Assembly (NCBI GenBank): GCA_964517075.1
Contig: CAZFAT010000063.1
Coordinates: 1 to 12,124 of the forward strand
Source of the DNA: CAZFAT01 sp964517075
Lineage (GTDB): Bacteria; Acidobacteriota; Vicinamibacteria; Vicinamibacterales; SCN-69-37
DNA length: 12,124 nucleotides
Direction: 5' to 3'
The first letter of the stretch is position 1. Every line of letters starts with the position of its first letter. Position numbers and translations under genes: made by a program. The notes beneath the pieces were generated by a model. That model was not told the DNA's origin. It saw only the letters and a program-made list of their open reading frames with translations, and made no database searches. This document shows, in pieces, positions 1 through 6,401 of the stretch.

Positions 1-1230
1 CGCGAGGTCGAGCACGCCGCCGCGCTCGAACCAGCCGGTGACCGACGCGGTCGCGGCGTTGACCGCGTACCCCTCGAAGACGGTCGCCACGGCCTGGCGC
101 ACGAGCTCGCGCGCCACGGCCTCGGCGCCCTTCAGCTCGCCTTCGTACTCGAGCTCGATCTTGCCGGTCAGCGACGACAGCGACGCGTAGACGTCGGAGA
201 CGCGCGGCACGACCTCGGCCTCCCCGTTGAGGAGCGCCCGCCGCTCCGCGTTCGACACGACGTTCTCGAGCGTCGTGATGGGCAGGCGCTGACTCACACC
301 CGATCGGCGGTCGACCTTCTGATCGGCGCGGGCATGCACGGCGATCTCCTCGACGATCTCCCGGACGAACGCCGGCACGTGCACCGGCGGCGCGCCGGTC
401 GTGGCCGCGCGCGCCTCGATCCACGCTTCCTGCGCGGTGATGGCGAGGCCATCCTGCCGCGAGCGCGGATAGTGGGTGCGGATCTCGGAGCCGATGCGGT
501 CTTTGTGCGGCGTGATGATCTTCCCGCGCGCGGTATAGTCTTCCGGATTGGCGCTGAACACCAGCAGCACGTCGAGCCGCAGCCGCACCGGGTAGCCTTT
601 GATTTGGACGTCGCCTTCCTGGAGGATGTTGAACAAGCCGACCTGCACCTTGCTCGCCAGGTCGGGCAGCTCGTTGACCGCGAAGATCCCGCGGTTGGCG
701 CGCGGCAGCAGGCCGTAGTGCATCGTCAGCTCGTCGCCCAGCTCACGTCCCGTCCGCGCGGCCTTGATGGGATCCACGTCCCCGATGAGGTCGGCAATCG
801 TCACGTCGGGCGTGGCCAGTTTCTCGACATACCGGTCGGTGCGGCCCAGCCAGGAGACGGCCGTGTCGTCGCCCTCGACGGCCACGCGCGCCCGGCAGGC
901 GGCGCACAGAGGCGCCAGCGGGTCGTCGTGCAGCTCGCAGCCGGGCATCACGGGAATCTCGTCATCGAGCAGACTCGTGAGCGCGCGGAGGAGCCGCGTC
1001 TTCGCCTGCCCGCGCAGGCCCAGCAGGATGAAGTTGTGCCGCGACAGGATCGCGTTGGTCACCTGCGGCACGACCGTGTCGTCGAACCCGATGATGCCGG
1101 GAAAGAGCGGGCGGTGCGCTCGGAGCTGGGCGGCCAGGTTCGCGCGCAGTTCGTCCTTGACGGGTCGGCGCGGTACCTGGCCGGCCTGCACCGCGGCGCG
1201 CAGCGCGCCGAGCGATGTCGGAAGAGGCAT
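1..1230 (-). CDS. Magnesium-chelatase/MoxR-like AAA+ ATPase (C-terminus cut by window edge)
   Basis: Translating the minus strand from the ATG at 1230 gives 410 residues open to the window edge, beginning MPLPTSLGAL. The sequence shows a Walker A motif GLRGQAKT (residues 71-78, K77), a Walker B-like segment GIFAVNEL (181-188) with Asn-Glu where Asp-Glu is usual, and the SANPEDYTARG stretch (226-236) typical of ChlI/BchI-like ATPases. A Cys-rich insertion (C98, H101, C109, C112) could bind zinc. Members of this family are motor ATPases usually paired with a VWA-domain protein; such a partner, if present, would lie beyond the left edge. They are not necessarily chlorophyll enzymes, and nothing here suggests photosynthesis. 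Databases sometimes label relatives as sigma-54-interacting regulators or magnesium chelatase. No convincing Shine-Dalgarno precedes the start, and a possible leaderless promoter is listed separately. Family call is secure; biological role is unknown. Confidence 0.85.
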   Translation of the reverse strand, partial: MPLPTSLGALRAAVQAGQVPRRPVKDELRANLAAQLRAHRPLFPGIIGFDDTVVPQVTNAILSRHNFILLGLRGQAKTRLLRALTSLLDDEIPVMPGCELHDDPLAPLCAACRARVAVEGDDTAVSWLGRTDRYVEKLATPDVTIADLIGDVDPIKAARTGRELGDELTMHYGLLPRANRGIFAVNELPDLASKVQVGLFNILQEGDVQIKGYPVRLRLDVLLVFSANPEDYTARGKIITPHKDRIGSEIRTHYPRSRQDGLAITAQEAWIEARAATTGAPPVHVPAFVREIVEEIAVHARADQKVDRRSGVSQRLPITTLENVVSNAERRALLNGEAEVVPRVSDVYASLSSLTGKIELEYEGELKGAEAVARELVRQAVATVFEGYAVNAATASVTGWFERGGVLDLA

Positions 1231-1235
1231 AAGGC

Positions 1236-1241
1236 ATAGTA
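1236..1241 (-). promoter_or_regulatory. Possible -10 element for the divergent AAA+ ATPase gene
   Basis: The minus strand reads TACTAT at 1241-1236, four of six matches to the sigma-70 -10 consensus. Its distance to the ATG at 1230 would place the transcription start at or next to the A of the start codon, giving a leaderless mRNA. This fits the absence of a Shine-Dalgarno. No good -35 is visible 17 bases upstream. The same bases read CATAGT at 1235-1240 on the plus strand and could serve the divergent gene. Weak evidence; inference only. Confidence 0.25.
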
Positions 1242-1271
1242 GCGCGGCTGGGTGCTGACCGCCTCTCCTTG

Positions 1272-2093
1272 ATGTCCCTCACGCGCCTCCTGTCCCTCTC
1301 GACGCCCGTCGCGATCGCGCACCGGGGCGGATCCCGGCTCGCGCCCGAGAACACGCTCCCGGCCTTCGAGCGGGCGGCCGCGCTCGGCGTCGATGCCATC
1401 GAGTGCGACGTACATCTCTCGAAGGACGGCGAGGTCGTCGTCATTCACGACGCGACGCTCGACCGGACCACCGACGCCACCGGACCGGTCGCCGAGCGGA
1501 CGGCCGAGGCCCTGGGCCGCCTCGACGCCGGCTACCGCTTTGGGGCGGCCGACGGCCATCCCTGGCGCGGCCGGGGCGCGGGGGTGCCGAGGCTCGTCGA
1601 CGTGCTGCGTCGCTTCGCGGCCATGCCCTTCGTGATCGAGATCAAGGGCGATCGTCCGGACGCGGCGCCTCGTGTGCTGGAGGTGATCCGGGCGGCCGGT
1701 GCGGAGTCGCGTGTCATCATCGGCGGCTTCAGCCTCCCGGTGCTCCACGCCGTCCGGACACTCGCGCCGGACATCGTGACCAGCGCCTCCCGGCCCGAGG
1801 TGCAGGCGGCCGTGCGACGGGCGCTGTTCCGCCTCGCGCCGCGCCGGCCCGCCTTTCGGCTGTTCCAGATGCCGGTCCGCCGCGGGCGGCGGCTGCTCCT
1901 CACGCCGGCCTTCGTGCGTGTCGTCACGCGCGCGGGCTTGCCGGCGCACGCCTGGATCGTCGATGACCCGGCGGAGATGCAGCAGTTGCTCGGGCGTGGC
2001 GTGACGGGTCTCATCAGCGATCGTCCCGACCTCGCCGTGTCGGTGGTCCGCGCCTGGCCGCTGGCGGCGGGCGAGCCGGACGCGCGGCCCTGA
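1272..2093 (+). CDS. Glycerophosphodiester phosphodiesterase, cytoplasmic UgpQ-like
   Basis: A 273-residue GDPD-family enzyme that hydrolyses glycerophosphodiesters to glycerol-3-phosphate and an alcohol, linking phospholipid turnover to carbon and phosphate recovery. The family signature HR...ExD...HD is complete: H17-R18 in AHRGGS, APENT at 24-28, E44 and D46 in IECDVHLS, and H59-D60 in VIHD. The conserved metal/substrate pair E123-K125 in FVIEIKG follows. The C-terminal strand AWIVDD and the LISDRPD segment are also typical of the barrel. No signal peptide or lipobox is seen, so it is probably cytoplasmic, and its length fits the short UgpQ type rather than periplasmic GlpQ. The ATG at 1272 is chosen; a TTG lies directly before it in frame at 1269. 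No clear ribosome binding site precedes either. It is divergent from the AAA+ gene, with the PDH operon downstream on the same strand. Confidence 0.92.
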   Translation: MSLTRLLSLSTPVAIAHRGGSRLAPENTLPAFERAAALGVDAIECDVHLSKDGEVVVIHDATLDRTTDATGPVAERTAEALGRLDAGYRFGAADGHPWRGRGAGVPRLVDVLRRFAAMPFVIEIKGDRPDAAPRVLEVIRAAGAESRVIIGGFSLPVLHAVRTLAPDIVTSASRPEVQAAVRRALFRLAPRRPAFRLFQMPVRRGRRLLLTPAFVRVVTRAGLPAHAWIVDDPAEMQQLLGRGVTGLISDRPDLAVSVVRAWPLAAGEPDARP

Positions 2094-2244
2094 TGCGATC
2101 GCGCCGACTGCGCGCCATCTCCGCCTCAGATGGCCTCCATGCCCGCGAGGCATCCGGTGCACGGAATGACGCCTCTCAGCTATCCTCTCGCCCGAGCAGG
2201 CAGTAAGATGAAACTGCTCCGGACGAATTCAGAAACGAGCCCTC
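2094..2244 (+). promoter_or_regulatory. Upstream region of the PDH operon
   Basis: This 151-base gap must carry the PDH operon promoter unless the operon is read through from the phosphodiesterase gene. The only candidate -10 I can point to is TAAGAT at 2204-2209 (four of six to consensus); the sequence 17 bases upstream does not resemble TTGACA. A weak Shine-Dalgarno-like GAG (2237-2239) precedes the aceE ATG. No recognisable operator such as a PdhR site is visible. The two small hairpins at 2114-2153 lie within it. Confidence 0.3.
2114..2134 (+). terminator. Hairpin after the phosphodiesterase gene, possible terminator
   Basis: GCCATCT (2114-2120) and AGATGGC (2128-2134) form a perfect 7-bp stem around a 7-base loop, 21 bases after the stop codon. 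There is no T-run afterwards, so it is not a classic intrinsic terminator. It may act with Rho, stabilise the 3' end, or belong to the leader of the PDH operon. A second small hairpin (ATGCC 2139-2143 with GGCAT 2149-2153) follows directly. Confidence 0.35.
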
Positions 2245-4920
2245 ATGAAGAACATGGCACCGATGGACGAGGCGGCTCTCGAAGCGCTCGAGACACGCGA
2301 GTGGCTGGAATCGCTCGACTACGTCCTGCACCAGGGGGATGCCGGCCGCACCGTGCGGCTGCTCGAAGCGCTGCGCGCTCGTGCGCGCGTCTCCGGCGTG
2401 CGCGTGCCGTTTGTCGCGACCACGCCCTACATCAACACCATCTCGGCGCAGGAGCAGGTGGCCATGCCCGGCGACGGCGCCCTCGAGCGCCGCACCAAGA
2501 GTCTGGTCCGGTGGAATGCCGCCGCCATGGTCGTGCAGGCCAACCGCGAGTCGGACGGCATCGGTGGCCACATCTCGACCTACGCCTCGGCGGCCACGCT
2601 CTACGAGGTCGGCTTCAATCACTTCTTCCGCGGCAAGGACGCCGGGCACGACGCCGACGTCGTCTTCTACCAGGGCCACGCCTCGCCCGGCATCTACGCC
2701 CGCGCGTTCCTCGAAGGGCGCCTGACCGAAGAGCAGCTCCGCAACTTCCGCCGCGAGCTCCGCAAGGGCGGCGGCCTGTCCTCCTATCCGCATCCCTGGC
2801 TGATGCCGGACTTCTGGGAGTATCCGACCGTGTCGATGGGCCTCGGGCCCATCATGTCGATCTACCAGGCCCGGTTCATCCGCTATCTGGAGAACCGCGG
2901 CCTCAAGGCGCCCTCCGAACAGAAGGTCTGGGCGTTTCTCGGTGACGGCGAAACGGACGAACCCGAATCGCTCGGCGCCATCTCGCTCGCCGCCCGCGAG
3001 AAGCTCGACAACCTGATCTTCGTCATCAACTGCAACCTCCAGCGTCTCGACGGTCCCGTCCGCGGCAACGGCCAGATCGTTCAGGAGCTCGAAGCGGTCT
3101 TTCGCGGCGCCGGCTGGAACGTGATCAAGGTCCTCTGGGGATCGGAGTGGGACGACCTGCTCGCGCGCGATGTCGATGGCGTCCTGGTCAAGCGCATGGG
3201 GGAAGTCGTTGACGGCGAATATCAACGCTACGTCGTCGAGGACGGCGCCTACCTGCGTGAGCACTTCTGGGGCGAGGATCCCCGGCTGCTCGACATGGTC
3301 CGGCACCTGTCCGACGAGGATCTGCTGAAGCTGCGCGTCGGCGGCCACGATCCCGTCAAGGTCTACAACGCCTATCGCGCCGCCGTCCGTCACCAGGGCG
3401 CGCCGACGGTCATCCTCGCGCGCACCATCAAAGGCTACGGCCTCGGCGAGGCCGGCGAAGGCAAGAACATCACCCATCAGCAGAAGAAGATGAACGAGGC
3501 GGACCTGCGGTACTTCCGCGATCGGTTCAGCATCCCCATTCCCGACGATCGCATCGCCGACGCGCCCTTCTTCCGTCCCGACGAGTCGAGCGCCGAGATC
3601 CGCTACATGAAGGAACGGCGCATCGCGCTCGGCGGCTTCGTGCCGAAGCGGGAAGTGCGTGTCCAGCCGATTCGTCCCGCCCTGACCGGCATCTTCGACG
3701 AGTTCTACAAGGGTACCGAAGGCCGCAAGGCGTCGACGACGATGGTGTTCGTGAAGATGCTGGCGAAGCTCCTCAAGGACCCCGAGATCGGCAAGCTCGT
3801 CGTGCCCATCGTGCCCGACGAAGCGCGGACCTTCGGCATGGAGGCGCTCTTCAAGACCGCCGGCATCTACTCGAGCATCGGCCAGCTCTATGAGCCGGTC
3901 GACATGGCCACGCTGCTCTACTACAAGGAAGCCAAGGACGGTCAGATCCTCGAGGAGGGCATCACGGAGGCCGGATCGATCTCGTCGTGGATTGCCGCCG
4001 GCACGGCCTACGCCACGCACGGCATCAATACCATCCCCTTCTTCATCTACTACTCCATGTTCGGCTTCCAGCGCGTCGGCGACCTCATCTGGGCCGCCGC
4101 CGACTCGCGCTGTCGCGGTTTCCTCCTCGGCGGCACGGCCGGCCGGACGACGCTGGCGGGCGAGGGGCTGCAGCACCAGGACGGCAACAGCCACGTGCTG
4201 GCGCTGCCCGTGCCCACCTGTCGGGCCTACGACCCCGCCTACGCCTACGAGCTGGCCGTCATCATCAAGGACGGCATCCACCGGATGTACGGCGACGGCG
4301 AGGCGGTGTTCTACTATCTGACCGTCATGAACGAGCAGTACGAGATGCCGGCCATGCCCGAGGGGGCCGAGGCCGGCATCATCAAGGGCCTCTACCGCTT
4401 CCGCGCGGTGGCCGACGGCAAGGCCAAGGCGCGCGCGCAGCTGCTGGGCAGCGGCGCCATCCTCAATGAAGTCGTGAAAGCTCAGGAACTCCTGGCCGGG
4501 TACGGCGTGTCCGCCGACGTCTGGAGCGCGACGAGCTACAACGAGCTCTACCGCGACGCGCACCGTACCGACCGCTGGAACCTGTGGAACCCCGGCAAGC
4601 CCCCGCGGGTTCCGTACGTCACCGAGTGCCTCGCGAACACGCCCGGCGTCGTCGTCGCAGCTTCGGACTACCTGAAGAGCCAGCCCGACATGATTTCCCG
4701 CTGGGTGGGCCGGCCGATCGTCACGCTCGGCACCGACGGCTTCGGCCGCAGCGAAGATCGCGCGTCCCTCCGGGATCACTTCGAGGTCGATGCCCGCCAC
4801 GTCGCGGCCGCCGCGCTGTCCGCGCTCGGACGCGATGGGCAGGTCGAGCCGGCGACGGTCGCCAAGGCCTTCAAGGACCTGGATATCAACCCCGACAAGA
4901 TCGATCCGGCAACCGCGTAG
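2245..4920 (+). CDS. aceE: Pyruvate dehydrogenase E1 component, homodimeric type
   Basis: An 891-residue E1 subunit, close to the 887 residues of E. coli AceE. It uses thiamine diphosphate to decarboxylate pyruvate and reductively acetylate the lipoyl group of E2. The ThDP/Mg motif runs from GDGETDEPES (233-242) to INCNLQRLDG (261-270). Active-site histidines appear at H109 (GGHIS), H145 (QGHAS) and H411 (ITHQQKKMN), matching the family's H106, H142 and H407. The cofactor-activating glutamate lies in ILEEGITE (near residue 571). There is no sign of alpha/beta splitting, so this is the single-chain homodimeric type. The ATG at 2245 is preferred because the first conserved segment, ETREWLESLD, then starts at about residue 16, as in relatives; in-frame ATGs at 2254 and 2263 remain possible. 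It is the first gene of the aceE-E2-lpd operon, with E2 starting 18 bases later. Confidence 0.97.
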   Translation: MKNMAPMDEAALEALETREWLESLDYVLHQGDAGRTVRLLEALRARARVSGVRVPFVATTPYINTISAQEQVAMPGDGALERRTKSLVRWNAAAMVVQANRESDGIGGHISTYASAATLYEVGFNHFFRGKDAGHDADVVFYQGHASPGIYARAFLEGRLTEEQLRNFRRELRKGGGLSSYPHPWLMPDFWEYPTVSMGLGPIMSIYQARFIRYLENRGLKAPSEQKVWAFLGDGETDEPESLGAISLAAREKLDNLIFVINCNLQRLDGPVRGNGQIVQELEAVFRGAGWNVIKVLWGSEWDDLLARDVDGVLVKRMGEVVDGEYQRYVVEDGAYLREHFWGEDPRLLDMVRHLSDEDLLKLRVGGHDPVKVYNAYRAAVRHQGAPTVILARTIKGYGLGEAGEGKNITHQQKKMNEADLRYFRDRFSIPIPDDRIADAPFFRPDESSAEIRYMKERRIALGGFVPKREVRVQPIRPALTGIFDEFYKGTEGRKASTTMVFVKMLAKLLKDPEIGKLVVPIVPDEARTFGMEALFKTAGIYSSIGQLYEPVDMATLLYYKEAKDGQILEEGITEAGSISSWIAAGTAYATHGINTIPFFIYYSMFGFQRVGDLIWAAADSRCRGFLLGGTAGRTTLAGEGLQHQDGNSHVLALPVPTCRAYDPAYAYELAVIIKDGIHRMYGDGEAVFYYLTVMNEQYEMPAMPEGAEAGIIKGLYRFRAVADGKAKARAQLLGSGAILNEVVKAQELLAGYGVSADVWSATSYNELYRDAHRTDRWNLWNPGKPPRVPYVTECLANTPGVVVAASDYLKSQPDMISRWVGRPIVTLGTDGFGRSEDRASLRDHFEVDARHVAAAALSALGRDGQVEPATVAKAFKDLDINPDKIDPATA

Positions 4921-4923
4921 CCG

Positions 4924-4930
4924 GCGAGGA
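4924..4930 (+). promoter_or_regulatory. Ribosome binding site of the E2 gene
   Basis: GCGAGGA lies just after the aceE stop with AGGA at 4927-4930, eight bases before the ATG at 4939. It supports that start and translation from a shared aceE-E2 transcript. Confidence 0.6.
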
Positions 4931-4938
4931 CCGAGTCG

Positions 4939-6282
4939 ATGCCGATTGAAGTCACGCTGCCCGAGCTGGGGGAGAACATCGCGAAGGGCGATGTCGTCCG
5001 TGTCCTCGTCAACGTGGGCGACATGGTCGAGAAGGATCAGTCGGTCCTCGAGCTCGAGACCGACAAGGCCACGATCGAAGTCCCGTCGAGCGCCGCCGGC
5101 AAGGTCAGCGAGGTGCGCGTCAAGGCCGGCGAGAGCGTGAAGGTTGGCCAGGCGATTGTCGTGCTCGACGAGTCGGGCGCAGCCGCCGGCAAGGCGCCCG
5201 CGAAGGCGGCGAAACCCGACGCGAAATCCGATCCGCCCGCGGGCGTCAAGCCCGCGCCCGCCGCGCCGCCGCCCGCCGCGGCGCCGGCGAAGGCGTCACC
5301 GGCGGAACCCTCCAGGCCAGCCGCGCAGAAGACCGCGTCGGTCGTGGACATTCACACGGCCCGGCCGCTGCCGCCGCCTCCACGCGTGGACGGCGGTGCG
5401 CCCGTGCCCGCCGCGCCGTCGGTCCGCCGCTACGCACGGGAGCTGGGTGTGAACATCGCCGACGTCTCCGGCACGGGACCGGGCGGACGCATCGGCCAGC
5501 ATGACGTCAAGTCGCGTGTGCAGACGCTGCTGGCCGGCGGCGCCACGGGTCGGCCCTCGGCTCCGCCCCTGCCCGACTTCACCCGGTGGGGCGACGTCGA
5601 GGTCACGCCGATGTCCAACATCCGGCGCAAGACGGCCGAGCAGCTGTCCGCCTCCTGGATTGCGCCGCACGTGACGCAGCACGACAAGGCAGACGTGACG
5701 ACGCTCGAGGAGGTCCGGCGTGCCTACGGCCCGCGGGTCGAAGCGGCCGGCGGCAAGCTGACGGTCACGGCCATCCTCGTCAAGATTGCCGCGCTGGCGA
5801 TCCAGCGCTACCCGCAGTTCGCCTCGTCGGTCGACATGGCGAACCAGACGGTCATCGTCAAGAAGTACTGCCACATCGGCCTGGCGGTGGACACCCCGAA
5901 TGGCCTACTCGTGCCGGTCCTGCGCGACGCCGATCGCAAGACGCTAACCGAGATCGCCGTCGAAATGGGCACGCTCTCGAAGAAGGCACGCGACAAGAAA
6001 CTGAGCCTCGACGAGATGTCCGGCGGAGTCTTCACGATTACCAATCTGGGCGGCATCGGCGGCACGGCGTTCACGCCCATCGTGAACCAGCCCGAAGTCG
6101 CCATTCTCGGCGTGTCGCGCGGCGCCATGGAGCCCGTCTGGCGCGACGGCGCGTTCGCGCCGCGCCAGATGCTGCCACTCTCGCTGTCGTACGACCACCG
6201 CGTGATCGACGGCGCCGACGGCATCCGGTTCCTGCGCTTCATCGCCGAAGCCCTGGAACAGCCCCTCAGCGTGTATCTGTAA
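4939..6282 (+). CDS. aceF: Dihydrolipoamide acetyltransferase (E2 of pyruvate dehydrogenase)
   Basis: A 447-residue E2 core protein that accepts the acetyl group from AceE on a swinging lipoyl arm and transfers it to CoA. One N-terminal lipoyl domain (about 2-78) carries the modified lysine K43 in ETDKATIE. A flexible Ala/Pro-rich linker follows (about 80-160). The peripheral-subunit-binding domain (about 161-196: VRRYARELG, GTGPGGRI) docks E1 or E3. The catalytic acyltransferase domain (about 220-447) ends with the active-site motif DHRVIDG (419-425; catalytic H420) and includes FTITNLGGIGGT (365-376). E. coli AceF has three lipoyl domains; this has one, as in many other bacteria. A good Shine-Dalgarno supports the start. 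The position between aceE and lpd makes PDH the likely complex rather than 2-oxoglutarate or branched-chain dehydrogenase. Confidence 0.95.
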   Translation: MPIEVTLPELGENIAKGDVVRVLVNVGDMVEKDQSVLELETDKATIEVPSSAAGKVSEVRVKAGESVKVGQAIVVLDESGAAAGKAPAKAAKPDAKSDPPAGVKPAPAAPPPAAAPAKASPAEPSRPAAQKTASVVDIHTARPLPPPPRVDGGAPVPAAPSVRRYARELGVNIADVSGTGPGGRIGQHDVKSRVQTLLAGGATGRPSAPPLPDFTRWGDVEVTPMSNIRRKTAEQLSASWIAPHVTQHDKADVTTLEEVRRAYGPRVEAAGGKLTVTAILVKIAALAIQRYPQFASSVDMANQTVIVKKYCHIGLAVDTPNGLLVPVLRDADRKTLTEIAVEMGTLSKKARDKKLSLDEMSGGVFTITNLGGIGGTAFTPIVNQPEVAILGVSRGAMEPVWRDGAFAPRQMLPLSLSYDHRVIDGADGIRFLRFIAEALEQPLSVYL

Positions 6283-6288
6283 TCAGGC

Positions 6289-6388
6289 TAGAGGTTAGAG
6301 GTCAGAGGCAATTAGGGCCTGATGCCGCACACTGAAGAGGCCCCGGCCTTGGAACCTTTGACCTCTCACCTCTAACCTTTAACCCTGA
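6289..6388. repeat. Inverted array of 7-base repeats between E2 and lpd
   Basis: The left arm (6289-6309) holds three in-phase heptads: TAGAGGT twice, then CAGAGGC. The right arm (6354-6388) holds five in-phase heptads on the reverse-complement theme, consensus ACCTYTA, starting at 6354, 6361, 6368, 6375 and 6382. Positions 6289-6308 can pair with 6355-6374 over 20 bases with two exceptions, one of them a G-U wobble. The enclosed loop of about 46 bases contains a smaller inverted repeat (AGGCC 6338-6342, GGCCT 6345-6349). The array fills almost the whole E2-lpd gap and ends 13 bases before the lpd ATG. It could be a dispersed intergenic repeat, an RNA-processing site or an attenuator; the sequence alone does not decide. 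Confidence 0.8.
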
Positions 6389-6401
6389 CTGCGTCGTGTC
6401 C

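Noticed and set aside
334..1258. Plus-strand open frames across the AAA+ ATPase gene
   Set aside because: Their translations are Arg-rich and featureless, while the minus-strand frame carries Walker motifs and family signatures throughout.
2176..4800. 874-codon open frame on the minus strand opposite aceE
   Set aside because: It is the mirror of a GC-rich coding frame. Its translation is rich in Asp, Val, His and Arg without any recognisable domain, while the plus strand encodes a complete AceE.
5179..5420. Ala/Pro-rich, repeat-like DNA in the E2 gene
   Set aside because: This is the normal flexible linker between the lipoyl and subunit-binding domains, not an independent repeat element.
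6375..6386. Telomere-like TTAACCCT resemblance in the heptad array
   Set aside because: It is part of a degenerate 7-base series with different units and occurs once, so the likeness is chance.
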